The notes beneath the pieces were generated by a model that ran no database searches, was not told the origin of the DNA, and saw only the letters and a program-made list of their open reading frames with translations. Below are positions 1 to 6,498 of a DNA stretch of 8,069 nucleotides, piece after piece. This DNA is from Deltaproteobacteria bacterium RIFCSPLOWO2_02_FULL_57_26. Its GTDB lineage: Bacteria; Desulfobacterota; Binatia; UBA9968. Every line of letters begins with the position of its first letter. Position 1 is the first letter of the stretch. The position numbers and the translations under genes are program-made. The stretch covers positions 1 to 8,069 of the forward strand of contig MGSI01000048.1 of the NCBI GenBank assembly GCA_001798455.1. The letters run 5' to 3'.

Positions 1-808
1 GCTCCCTTTCACCCTCGGAATGGAGGGGGCAGGCGCGGTCGACGCCGTCGGGCCGAGCGTCTCGGAAGTGAAGCCGGGAGACCGCGTGGCGTACGCCATG
101 GAACTCGGATCCTATGCGGAATATGCCGTGGTACCTGCCCGCAGGCTCGTCCCCCTTCCGGCTGGGATCGACACTCGCTCGGGGGCGGCCGCCCTGCTCC
201 AAGGGATGACCGCTCAATATCTCGTCCGGAGCACTTACCCTCTGAAAAAAGGCGAAACGGTACTTGTGCACGCTGCCGCCGGCGGGCTCGGACTCCTCCT
301 CATCCAGTTCGCCAAGCAAATCGGCGCCACGGTGATTGGCACGGTTTCCACGGAGGAAAAGGCGCGCCGCGCCAGAGAAGCCGGGGCGGATGAGATTATC
401 CTCTATACCGAAACCGACTTCGTTGCGGCGGTAAAGAGAATTACGAATAACCAGGGCGTGCACGTGGTCTATGATTCTGTCGGCAAGAGCACCTTCGAAA
501 AGAGTCTGGACTGCTTGAGACGGCGAGGATATCTGGCACTTTGTGGCAACTCGAGCGGCCCCGTGCCACCCTTCAACGTAAGCACGTTGGCAGCGAAGGG
601 ATCTCTCTTCCTCACCCGGCCGAGCCTGCCGCACTATATTTCGGAACGTGAGGAGCTGCTCGCGCGGGCGCGGGAGCTTTTCGACTGGATCATTGCGGGG
701 AAATTGAAGCTGTGTATCGACAAGAGCCTTCCGCTTTCCCAGGCCGCCGAAGCCCACCGCCTGCTGGAGGCGCGCCAGACAACGGGGAAAGTGCTGCTGA
801 TTCCTTAA
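1..808 (+). CDS. qor: NADPH:quinone oxidoreductase (QorA/zeta-crystallin type), 5'-truncated by window edge
   Basis: Medium-chain dehydrogenase/reductase of the quinone oxidoreductase family, a cytosolic enzyme that reduces quinones with NADPH. The frame is open from base 2 and reads LPFTLG directly before the ATG at 20, so that ATG is internal and the true start lies outside the window. About 268 residues are present. Compared from memory with E. coli QorA (about 327 aa), roughly 55 N-terminal residues are missing. Visible family blocks are MEGAGAV with KPGDRVAYA (substrate domain), LLQGMTAQYLVRSTYPLK, the nucleotide-binding loop HAAAGGLGLLLIQFAKQ, then IGTVSTEEKA, VVYDSVGKSTFEKSLDCL, GNSSGPV, KGSLFLTRPSLPHYI and the terminal TTGKVLLIP. 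No zinc-ligand pattern is seen in the visible part, as expected for QOR. The next gene is on the same strand after 109 nt. Identity is confident; the physiological quinone or enone substrate is not known. Confidence 0.93.
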   Translation, partial: LPFTLGMEGAGAVDAVGPSVSEVKPGDRVAYAMELGSYAEYAVVPARRLVPLPAGIDTRSGAAALLQGMTAQYLVRSTYPLKKGETVLVHAAAGGLGLLLIQFAKQIGATVIGTVSTEEKARRAREAGADEIILYTETDFVAAVKRITNNQGVHVVYDSVGKSTFEKSLDCLRRRGYLALCGNSSGPVPPFNVSTLAAKGSLFLTRPSLPHYISEREELLARARELFDWIIAGKLKLCIDKSLPLSQAAEAHRLLEARQTTGKVLLIP

Positions 809-901
809 GATAATGAAATGTTCTCAATCTTGCGGTATTGTGGATCAAAATGATTTGGGGTGCTGAATTTTGATTACCTCGGAGCCGTCAATAAAACTTA
901 G

Positions 902-907
902 AAAGGA
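902..907 (+). promoter_or_regulatory. Ribosome binding site choosing the ATG at 918
   Basis: AAAGGA lies 10 nt before the ATG at 918. The same frame also has a TTG at 870 that would add 16 charged residues ahead of the signal peptide. The Shine-Dalgarno-like block and the immediate MKR plus hydrophobic run both favour 918. Confidence 0.55.
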
Positions 908-917
908 TCGGACCAAC

Positions 918-1766
918 ATGAAGCGCGCACTATCGTGGGGTCTCGTTGCCGCGCTCGTCGCCGCGGCCTTTGTCGCGGTGCCGTCGTATGCGCAGCAGAA
1001 GGAGTACGAGCCGCAGGTCGGCCAGGCAGGAAAGGATGTGATCTGGGTGCCGACGCCTGAGGACGTTGTCGATAGGATGCTGCGCATGGCGCAGACTACG
1101 GCGAACGACTACGTCATCGACCTCGGCGCCGGCGACGGCAGGATCGTCATCGCTGCGGCGAAGAAGATTGGCGCGCGGGCCCTCGGCATCGAGTACAACT
1201 CGAACATGGTCAAGCACGCGCAGGGCAATGTGGAAAAGGCGGGAGTCGCGGACAAGGCGCGGGTCATCGAGGGGGACATCTTTGTCAGCGACTTCAGCCA
1301 GGCCACTGTGCTCACGATGTACCTGCTGCCGGAGCTTAACCTCAAACTGCGGCCGCAGATCCTCACTATGCGGCCGGCGACGCGCGTGGTCTCGCACTCC
1401 TTCAGCATGGAAGACTGGGAACCCGATGAGGTGTCTGTCATTGACGGCCGGACCGCCTACCTGTGGATCGTGCCCGCCAATGTAACGGGTACTTGGTCGA
1501 TGGAGCTGACCGGCGCCGGCAACCCGCAAAGGCTTGATGTCACATTCGAGCAACGCTACCAGAAAATCAGCGGCACCGTGGTGCTCGGCCCGGTGCGGGC
1601 GGGACTGCGCGAGCCGTGGCTGCGCGGCTTCCAGATCACCTTCAGCTACGTCGACAACAACGGCGTGCGCCGTGATCTCAGTGGGCGGGTTGTCAGCGGC
1701 CGCATGGAAGGCTCGTTTCGCGCTGACAACGGCCAGCAAGGCCGCTGGACCGCGACAAAGCGTTAG
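918..1766 (+). CDS. Secreted class I SAM-dependent methyltransferase, FAM173/ATPSCKMT-like, with beta-rich C-terminal domain
   Basis: 282 aa from the ATG at 918. Residues 1-25 form a Sec signal peptide: K2-R3, a hydrophobic core from W7 to V21, and an S-Y-A cleavage site before Q26. The methyltransferase domain follows at about 40-185. VPTPEDVVDRML (44-55) is a conserved entry motif. VIDLGAGDGRIVI (66-78) is the SAM-binding motif I, E92 in LGIEYN is the expected ribose-binding acid, and GDIF (119-122) is a later motif. MYLLPELNLKLRP (134-146) and RVVSHSF (156-162) with W167 match the FAM173-type (ANTKMT/ATPSCKMT) protein-lysine methyltransferases as I remember them. Residues 190-282 are outside that core, rich in alternating beta pattern and Gly/Trp, and end GRWTATKR; I do not recognise this part. 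Export is odd because SAM is cytosolic; a membrane-anchored, uncleaved N-terminus is an alternative. The substrate cannot be told. It is downstream of qor on the same strand but has its own RBS. Confidence 0.85.
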   Translation: MKRALSWGLVAALVAAAFVAVPSYAQQKEYEPQVGQAGKDVIWVPTPEDVVDRMLRMAQTTANDYVIDLGAGDGRIVIAAAKKIGARALGIEYNSNMVKHAQGNVEKAGVADKARVIEGDIFVSDFSQATVLTMYLLPELNLKLRPQILTMRPATRVVSHSFSMEDWEPDEVSVIDGRTAYLWIVPANVTGTWSMELTGAGNPQRLDVTFEQRYQKISGTVVLGPVRAGLREPWLRGFQITFSYVDNNGVRRDLSGRVVSGRMEGSFRADNGQQGRWTATKR

Positions 1767-1956
1767 TTACAAGGAACTCCCCGATCAGAAAGCTGTTCCG
1801 CCTACGCGATGAGCTTGGGACTGTCTCCGAGGCAGGGATAGACATTTCCTCCGCGTCGACGTATGGAGGGTCTGCTTTAGTTCGGTGAAGGAAGGGTCAA
1901 AAGTAATTCCTCGCTTTTCTGAGTTTCTATCCGGCACCACAGACCAGGCGGAACAT

Positions 1957-1975
1957 GGGTCCATAGGCCGGACCC
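1957..1975. repeat. Inverted repeat GGGTCC-N7-GGACCC
   Basis: A perfect 6-bp stem around a 7-nt loop (ATAGGCC) in the convergent intergenic region. It is followed at 1980-1990 by CCGAG-A-CTCGG, a second near-palindrome whose 1-nt centre cannot form a normal hairpin loop. There is no downstream T-tract on either strand. Possible roles are a Rho-type 3'-end stabiliser or nothing at all. Confidence 0.35.
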
Positions 1976-2012
1976 TCGACCGAGACTCGGCCGCCCGATT
2001 GACACTTGGTCA

Positions 2013-2031
2013 CGCCCGGCTAAGCCGGGCG
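2013..2031 (-). terminator. Possible 3' hairpin of the response regulator transcript
   Basis: CGCCCGGC-TAA-GCCGGGCG is a perfect 8-bp GC-rich stem with a 3-nt loop. It begins 23 nt past the stop codon of the response regulator gene on the minus strand. Position and strength suit a 3'-end hairpin, but no U-rich run follows on either strand. It is therefore at best a U-less terminator or an RNA-stabilising structure. Confidence 0.35.
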
Positions 2032-2054
2032 ATGAAATGATAGAGACTTGCCGG

Positions 2055-2450
2055 TTAAGAATGGTCGCTGCTGAGGAGCAGATCGATACCGCTTATCAAC
2101 TGGCCACTGCTGAAGGGTTTGGTGATGTAGTAATCGCCGCCCATCTGGTATCCCGCGAGGATATCGCGATGTTGGTCCTTCGCCGTCACTAAGATAACGG
2201 GAATGGAGGAGGTATCGTTCGCGCCTTTGAGCCGAGCCAAAACCTCCAGCCCATCCATCTCTGGCATCATGATATCGAGAACGATAAGGTCTGGCCTCTT
2301 CACCTCCAGCCGCTTGAAAGCTTCCGCGCCACTGTATACACACTCAACCGCGTAGCCATCGACTTCCAGCATCTTTTTCACCACATCTACGAAATCGGTA
2401 CTGTCGTCGACTACCAGGATTGTTTTTTTGCCGTTCTTGACATTTTCCAT
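2055..2450 (-). CDS. Single-domain response regulator (CheY-like receiver)
   Basis: 131 aa consisting only of a receiver domain, so it has no DNA-binding or enzymatic output domain. The fold signature is complete: TILVVDD with the acidic pair D15/D16, phosphoacceptor D59 in LIVLDIMMPEMDG, T89 in VILVTA, and K111 in the YYITKPF block. It should accept a phosphoryl group from a histidine kinase and signal by protein-protein contact, as Spo0F-, DivK- or CheY-like proteins do. No histidine kinase or chemotaxis gene is in the window, so the partner is elsewhere. The ATG at 2448-2450 is preceded by GGGGGA 6 nt upstream on the minus strand. It lies 259 nt downstream of the MFS gene on the same strand and is probably a separate unit. 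The family call is very secure; the pathway is unknown. Confidence 0.93.
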   Translation of the reverse strand: MENVKNGKKTILVVDDSTDFVDVVKKMLEVDGYAVECVYSGAEAFKRLEVKRPDLIVLDIMMPEMDGLEVLARLKGANDTSSIPVILVTAKDQHRDILAGYQMGGDYYITKPFSSGQLISGIDLLLSSDHS

Positions 2451-2461
2451 TTCAATCCCCC

Positions 2462-2482
2462 GGTTGGGCTTTTGCCCAAACC
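2462..2482 (-). promoter_or_regulatory. Small hairpin in the response regulator leader
   Basis: On the minus strand the leader reads GGTTTGGGC-AAAA-GCCCAACC. This is a perfect 6-bp TTGGGC/GCCCAA stem with an AAAA loop, extendable by GG/CC across one bulged base. It ends about 6 nt before the G-run of the ribosome binding site, so folding could affect translation initiation. No known riboswitch is recognised. Confidence 0.35.
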
Positions 2483-2526
2483 TGCCAGTTTTTCCAGCTT
2501 ACCGGACTGGACCCATTGATGCCATG

Positions 2527-2543
2527 TGCTAAAAATATGCCAA
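2527..2543 (-). promoter_or_regulatory. Sigma-54-like -24/-12 element upstream of the response regulator gene
   Basis: The minus strand reads TTGGCATATTTTTAGCA. GG and GC are separated by exactly 10 nt, the fixed spacing of sigma-54 promoters (TGGCAC-N5-TTGC). The -24 half is good (TGGCA); the -12 half is TAGCA instead of TTGCA. The implied start, about 12 nt past the GC, would give a leader of roughly 65 nt. No enhancer-binding activator gene is nearby. Such motifs arise by chance, so this is tentative. Confidence 0.22.
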
Positions 2544-2580
2544 AACTCACGAACCGCTATCCGAGTGGTAAAAACTCACG
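2542..2580. repeat. Direct repeat of AAAACTCACG
   Basis: The 10-mer AAAACTCACG occurs at 2542-2551 and again at 2571-2580, a 29-bp period. Both lie upstream of the response regulator gene, and the first overlaps the candidate -24 box. They could be paired binding sites on one helix face region or a coincidence. The rest of 2451-2709 shows no gene and no convincing terminator for the MFS gene. Confidence 0.3.
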
Positions 2581-2709
2581 GCGAAACAAGCAATTAAGAA
2601 GAGGGAAAAGGAGACGAGAGGGGTTGAAGTTGGCAAAATGACAAAAAACGCCATTTCCCAAGACCATCTGTCGGCACAGCAAGAGCCAGCCGGAGACAGA
2701 GTAGCGAAT

Positions 2710-3933
2710 CTACGGCACCGCCGCGAGCCGTTCTCCATGCGGCTCCTTGAGGAACACCCCAAGGCCCACGATCCCTATTAGGATTGCGCCCGCCAGCGCC
2801 TGCCACGCCACCGAGTAAGAACCGGTCGCATCGACAAGATGGCCGAACAGCGGAGTGCCGAAGATGGCCCCGATCGAATTGACCGAGATCACGAGCCCCA
2901 TCGCAGCGCCAGTCCGCGCTTTGCCGGCGATCTCGCCGATCAATGCGTAAGAAACTCCCTGATAACCCACCATGCAGATGCCGGCGACAAAGATTAGCGG
3001 CGCGATGATAGCGATGCCAGTGCCACCGGGCATGACGCTTAGGAGCAGGGTGATCACGGCGGACAGCGCCCCGACCAGAATCAGGACGACTTTACGCCGC
3101 CCTTTAAACAACCGATCGCTGACGACACCCCAACCCACCCTGCCGATCATCGCTCCCGCCTGCGTTAAGGCCAAGGCTCGGCTTGCCCAGTAAGCCGAGA
3201 GCCCCATCGCTTCTTTGAGATAGAGGGGGAGAAAAGTGATGAGCGACATCTGAGCCACGAGCATCAGAGCGGTCCCGAGGCTTACGTTGAGCAGGCTCCG
3301 AACGCTGAGACGGTCGCGAACTTTTTCGGCGACGCGAGGAGAAGCATCGGGATTGTCCCGCTCCTCTCGCGGGTCGCGCCACAAGGCCCAGAACAAAAAT
3401 CCGAATAGAAAGTTCATCGCCCCGAACCCCGCCAGCGCGCCGCGCCACCCCACCCAGAGCACCAACGCAGGCCCGAGTAAGGCCGCAAGCACGCCTCCCG
3501 CGGGAACACCCGTCTGCTTGATCCCCATCGCCGTGGCACGCTCATCGCGGTAAAACCACGCCATCACGCCTTTGGTCGACGCTGGGTTGAGGAAGCTGTA
3601 CCCCAGGCCTGCGAAAAAGAACGAGCCAAAGGCCCAGCCAAAGGAAGGCGCCAACGCAGCGGCAGTCGTGAAGAGCCCCAAAACCACGTGGCCGTTCAGC
3701 GTAGTCGCGCGAACCCCCAGCCGGTCCGCCAGCCATCCGGCGACGAAGGAGAGCCCGGCCATACCCGAATAGAAGGCGGAGAAGAAAAGGCCGATCTGGG
3801 CGCGAGAGAGATTGAGATCCTGCTGATAGAACGGCGCCAGGGTATTGATGCCGTACTGCCCCACCCCGCCAATGACATGCGAGACGCTGATGAGAGCCAG
3901 GATGGTCCAGCGAAACCTGTCGCGATCAGCCAT
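2710..3933 (-). CDS. Major facilitator superfamily (MFS) transporter
   Basis: 407 aa integral inner-membrane carrier with the usual MFS size and about 12 hydrophobic segments in two halves. The halves are joined by a charged loop at about 186-210. GWLADRLGVR at residues 66-75 is the loop 2-3 signature (motif A). GRVGWGVVSDRLFKGRRK at about 264-281 is the matching loop in the second half. GIKQTGVPAGG at 137-147 is a helix-4/5 block of anion/organic-acid type carriers. These features suggest an organic-acid or solute symporter or exporter, but the substrate cannot be read from sequence. The ATG at 3931-3933 has a GGAGCGAGG Shine-Dalgarno region 9 nt upstream. It begins 26 nt after the ThDP-enzyme gene stop, so the two are almost certainly cotranscribed. 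It is the last gene of the operon and the second transporter in it. Confidence 0.92.
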   Translation of the reverse strand: MADRDRFRWTILALISVSHVIGGVGQYGINTLAPFYQQDLNLSRAQIGLFFSAFYSGMAGLSFVAGWLADRLGVRATTLNGHVVLGLFTTAAALAPSFGWAFGSFFFAGLGYSFLNPASTKGVMAWFYRDERATAMGIKQTGVPAGGVLAALLGPALVLWVGWRGALAGFGAMNFLFGFLFWALWRDPREERDNPDASPRVAEKVRDRLSVRSLLNVSLGTALMLVAQMSLITFLPLYLKEAMGLSAYWASRALALTQAGAMIGRVGWGVVSDRLFKGRRKVVLILVGALSAVITLLLSVMPGGTGIAIIAPLIFVAGICMVGYQGVSYALIGEIAGKARTGAAMGLVISVNSIGAIFGTPLFGHLVDATGSYSVAWQALAGAILIGIVGLGVFLKEPHGERLAAVP

Positions 3934-3959
3934 CGAATGGGACCTCGCTCCTCAAGCAA

Positions 3960-5558
3960 TCAGTCAAATACCGTGAGCGAGTAGGGCTCGACATCGACAA
4001 AGGCTTCGACAACGCTCGGGCCCTTGAGGTTCAACCCCCAATCGATGGCCTCTCGTAGCGCCCGCTCATTCCTGACGGCGCGGCAGGGCACCCCAAAGTA
4101 ATGCGCCGGGGAGTCGGGCGGGTCACCCAAGTAAACCCCCGAGAGGCCGTACCCTTTGCGCTCTTGTTTGATCTTCATGAGGCTCAACCATCCATCATTC
4201 AACACGACGACAGGCACGGCTACTCCGAGCCGCCTGGCCATAGCCAACTCGCCGACCGTCATCTGAAAACAGCCGTCGCCCACGACCGCCGCGACGGGCC
4301 GGTCGGGATAAACGAGCTTTGCCGCGTACGCCGCGGGCATGCCGTAGCCCATCGAGGACCAACCGTTCGTGGCGAGGCAGGTCCGAGGAGAATCGGTCCG
4401 CCATTGGGTCGCGATTTGATGCGTGTGCGCGCCCACATCGTATACGAGGATCCCTTCCGCGGGAAGTTTGCCCCGCAGGATGTCCAGCGCCCGATGCGGA
4501 GCCAGGCCGCGACAAACGGGGCGAAGAGATCGGTCCAGGGCCTCGCGGTGCGCCGCGAGCTCGGCGGGGGACCAGTCATTCGGCCGCGGGGACAAATTAT
4601 CATTGATGCTTTCGATCGCCCGATCCAGATCACATGCCTTATTAAACAGAAGCGACAGCTCCATCCCGACCTCCGCGGCCTCGGTGCTCACATGGATCAC
4701 AGGGGTGCGCCCTACCCACTCTTCATAGTTGATTTCAATCGGGTCGTAGCCCACCGCGATGATCAAGTCGGCTTTTCGGACAAGACCCTGCACGTCGGTC
4801 CTTCGGGCACGACCGATAACGCCCGCCCAATAGGGATGGCTCTCAGGCAGGAAACCCTTGGCATGAAGGGTCGAGACGAACGGAATCTTTTGGCTCTCGA
4901 TAAAACGCAAGAGTTTGCGGGCCGACCGACACCGCGTAAAACCAAGGCCGGTTACCAGCAGCGGCCGGCGGGTCCGCTCAAGCGCCGCCGAAATCGCCTG
5001 GGCGACCTCGCTAGAGAGATCGGGCAAGCGTGTGGGACTCGCGCCGCTCGTGGAAAACTCCACTGCGTCGGCCAGGGCGACATCTTCGGGCAGATCGAGA
5101 TGCACAGGACCCGGAGGCTCAGCACACGCGAGTGCCAGGGCCCGCTTCAACGTTGTCCCCACCCCACCGGCCTCAAGGGCAAACGTCGCTTTGGTCAGCG
5201 GCCTGAAAAGTGCATGATGGTCGATTCGCATCTGGACGCGCCGGTTGAGCCATGGCGTGGCGACATTGCAGGTGATCGCCAGCAGGGCCGAGCGGTCCAG
5301 CCAAGCGGCGCCGACTCCGGTGGCCAGATTGGTTGCTCCCGGACCCAGCGTCGCAACGCAGACGCCCGGGACTCCGGTCAAGCTCCCGACGGTCTGAGCC
5401 ATGAATCCAGCGGAGGTCTCGCTGGCAGTGAGGACGAAGACAATGGAGCTTTGGCGCAGTGCCTCGATCAAAGGCAAAACGGGACCGCTGGGGATCCCGA
5501 ACACCCAACGGACACCAGCCTCTTCAAGCAGCCGCACTATAAGCCCGGCGTTATTCAT
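3960..5558 (-). CDS. Thiamine diphosphate-dependent 2-oxo acid decarboxylase / acetolactate-synthase-like enzyme
   Basis: 532 aa with the three-domain layout of the ThDP decarboxylase/acetohydroxyacid synthase family. The N-terminal PYR domain spans about 1-165, the central domain about 185-315, and the C-terminal PP domain about 350-525. E47 in TASETSAGFMA is the conserved cofactor-activating glutamate, preceded by Ser where many relatives have His. LGPGATNL (71-78) and PGPVHLDLPEDV (149-160) are family blocks. GDG at 427-429, followed 24 residues later by N454-D455, is the Mg-ThDP motif, and NGWSSMGYGMPAA (398-410) is also typical. The family decarboxylates 2-oxo acids or joins the resulting aldehyde to an acceptor. 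Biosynthetic acetolactate synthase is unlikely because no small regulatory subunit or ilvC is adjacent. An in-frame TAA directly precedes the ATG, fixing this as the earliest start; its RBS (AAGAAG) is weak. Neighbouring aspartate dehydrogenase suggests its substrate is the 2-oxo acid that enzyme forms. Confidence 0.87.
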   Translation of the reverse strand: MNNAGLIVRLLEEAGVRWVFGIPSGPVLPLIEALRQSSIVFVLTASETSAGFMAQTVGSLTGVPGVCVATLGPGATNLATGVGAAWLDRSALLAITCNVATPWLNRRVQMRIDHHALFRPLTKATFALEAGGVGTTLKRALALACAEPPGPVHLDLPEDVALADAVEFSTSGASPTRLPDLSSEVAQAISAALERTRRPLLVTGLGFTRCRSARKLLRFIESQKIPFVSTLHAKGFLPESHPYWAGVIGRARRTDVQGLVRKADLIIAVGYDPIEINYEEWVGRTPVIHVSTEAAEVGMELSLLFNKACDLDRAIESINDNLSPRPNDWSPAELAAHREALDRSLRPVCRGLAPHRALDILRGKLPAEGILVYDVGAHTHQIATQWRTDSPRTCLATNGWSSMGYGMPAAYAAKLVYPDRPVAAVVGDGCFQMTVGELAMARRLGVAVPVVVLNDGWLSLMKIKQERKGYGLSGVYLGDPPDSPAHYFGVPCRAVRNERALREAIDWGLNLKGPSVVEAFVDVEPYSLTVFD

Positions 5559-5584
5559 TTACTTCTTAGGCACAAAGACAGCTC

Positions 5585-5624
5585 TCGGGGCAAAACCCTT
5601 AAGCCTTTAACCCTTGACCCCCGA
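5585..5624 (-). promoter_or_regulatory. Inverted repeat between the aspartate dehydrogenase and ThDP-enzyme genes
   Basis: In the 77-nt gap, TCGGGG (5585-5590) pairs with CCCCGA (5619-5624) around a 28-nt purine-rich loop. Within the loop, AAGGGTT occurs twice on the minus strand. It could be an intercistronic mRNA structure that tunes expression of the weak-RBS gene downstream. The 6-bp stem is short for so long a loop, so this may be chance. Confidence 0.25.
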
Positions 5625-5635
5625 AACTTCTTTTA

Positions 5636-6436
5636 TTACGTCCCGATACGCACCGAATCGGCGGTATCCTGGACCGAGCGGATAATCGATAGCGCGGTGA
5701 GTCGCCCGGTGCGCGGATTCTCGCTCGGAACGTTCTCCACGTGCACGAGGAGGCGGCCGAACTCCCCTTCCACCTCGACGTCATGGCAGTTGCGCTTAAG
5801 ACCAGGGACCGCCAGGATTCGTATCCTGGTCCGATCGGGACCGATACCGGCAAGGCTCACCGCCGCCGAGACGTTGACGTTCGCCGGAAAACCCCGGCAA
5901 GCTTCCCTCGCGCTGCCCGAGAACACCTCGCGCTCTTCGCTCAAACCCTTGAGCGATATACCGCGGTCGACGAGATATGGCGCTCCCTCAAGCCCCTCGG
6001 GCGGTTTGCGAGTCGTAATGGTGACATGCGTAATTTGACCGACACAGGCAGACTTGATGCCATCGAGCCCGGCGATCGCCCCCGACGGCACATAAAGCTT
6101 GCAACCGGTCTCCCTCGCCTGTCCGATGATCTCCGGGTGGTCGAGAAGCGCGCCTACGCTGATGACCATCAACTCTTTCCGCGCGGCGAAAACCTCCCGC
6201 GCCAATTCGGCAACCACACCTTGCCCTGCCGCTTCGACGACAAGATCGGAGCGAGCGATCAGCGAGGCGCGATCGAGGTAAGGGACGGATTTCCCGAGCG
6301 TAGATAGAAAAGCACGAGCGCTGGCCTCCGTCCGGCTCGTGACTCCGGCGACGCTCACGGCGAGCTTTCCCGCATCGAAGGCCTTCAGCAGAGCCTTGCC
6401 GATCGCGCCGCACCCGACAACGCCGATAGATCCCAT
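5636..6436 (-). CDS. nadX: L-aspartate dehydrogenase family protein (NadX/DUF108 type)
   Basis: 266 aa, the usual size for the family, which converts L-aspartate and NAD(P)+ to iminoaspartate/oxaloacetate, ammonia and NAD(P)H. The N-terminal Rossmann fold has GCGAIG (8-13) and a following T33-S34-R35, which may help bind NADP. Further blocks are SVGALLDHP (93-101) and VPSGAIAGLDGI (116-127). The C-terminal domain has GFPANVNVSAAVSLAG (182-197), N216-C-H-D219 with a likely active-site-region His, and NPRTGRLTALS (240-250). The ATG at 6434-6436 has TGAGG 7 nt upstream. It lies 62 nt after tctA and 77 nt before the ThDP-enzyme gene. The symbol nadX reflects family only. With no nadA in view and transport genes on both sides, a catabolic role is more likely. 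The true substrate may be aspartate or an anionic analogue. Confidence 0.9.
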   Translation of the reverse strand: MGSIGVVGCGAIGKALLKAFDAGKLAVSVAGVTSRTEASARAFLSTLGKSVPYLDRASLIARSDLVVEAAGQGVVAELAREVFAARKELMVISVGALLDHPEIIGQARETGCKLYVPSGAIAGLDGIKSACVGQITHVTITTRKPPEGLEGAPYLVDRGISLKGLSEEREVFSGSAREACRGFPANVNVSAAVSLAGIGPDRTRIRILAVPGLKRNCHDVEVEGEFGRLLVHVENVPSENPRTGRLTALSIIRSVQDTADSVRIGT

Positions 6437-6498
6437 AGGATAACCTCAGCAGAGCTTTAACCCGCCCCAGCGAGTCTTGTCAACGAGATCCCGCCGCA

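Larger units (their letters stand above)
1767..2054. other. Convergent intergenic region, no gene seen
   Basis: 288 nt lie between the 3' end of the methyltransferase gene (+) and the 3' end of the response regulator gene (-). Open frames crossing it are short tails of antisense or shifted frames and show no recognisable protein. It holds two inverted repeats (1957-1975 and 2013-2031), neither with a T-run that would make it a classic intrinsic terminator. CGTCGACG at 1854-1861 is an 8-bp palindrome, probably chance. Confidence 0.6.

Noticed and set aside
20..22. ATG at 20 as the quinone oxidoreductase start
   Set aside because: The frame is open to the window edge and reads LPFTLG just before it, matching the conserved stretch that precedes this Met in the family.
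870..897. TTGATT-N16-TAAAAC as a sigma-70 promoter for the methyltransferase gene
   Set aside because: Each box matches only 4 of 6 bases, and the implied transcription start would fall inside the Shine-Dalgarno block, so it was not listed as a feature.
870..917. TTG at 870 as the methyltransferase start
   Set aside because: It would put 16 charged or polar residues ahead of the signal peptide and has no good ribosome binding site; the ATG at 918 has AAAGGA upstream.
930..1739. Minus-strand open frame of 269 codons antisense to the methyltransferase gene
   Set aside because: It is again codon-on-codon antisense to a gene with a clear signal peptide and SAM motif. The product is rich in Arg, His, Asp and Val without family features.
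2632..2655. T-rich stretch on the minus strand downstream of the MFS gene as an intrinsic terminator
   Set aside because: The only stems around the T-run are 4-5 bp (TGGC/GCCA, AAATG/CATTT) with long loops, and the T-run is in the loop rather than after a stem.
2547..2806. Small minus-strand open frames overlapping the MFS 3' end
   Set aside because: They overlap the MFS coding region in other frames, have no ribosome binding site or recognisable motif, and look like chance frames.
4101..6038. A very long plus-strand open frame (645 codons) antisense to the ThDP-enzyme gene and part of the aspartate dehydrogenase gene
   Set aside because: It is exactly codon-on-codon antisense to the ThDP gene, where stops need TTA, CTA or TCA in the sense gene, and these are rare in GC-rich codon use. 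The translated product is rich in Arg, Pro, His and Gln with no recognisable domain, while the minus-strand genes have clear motifs.
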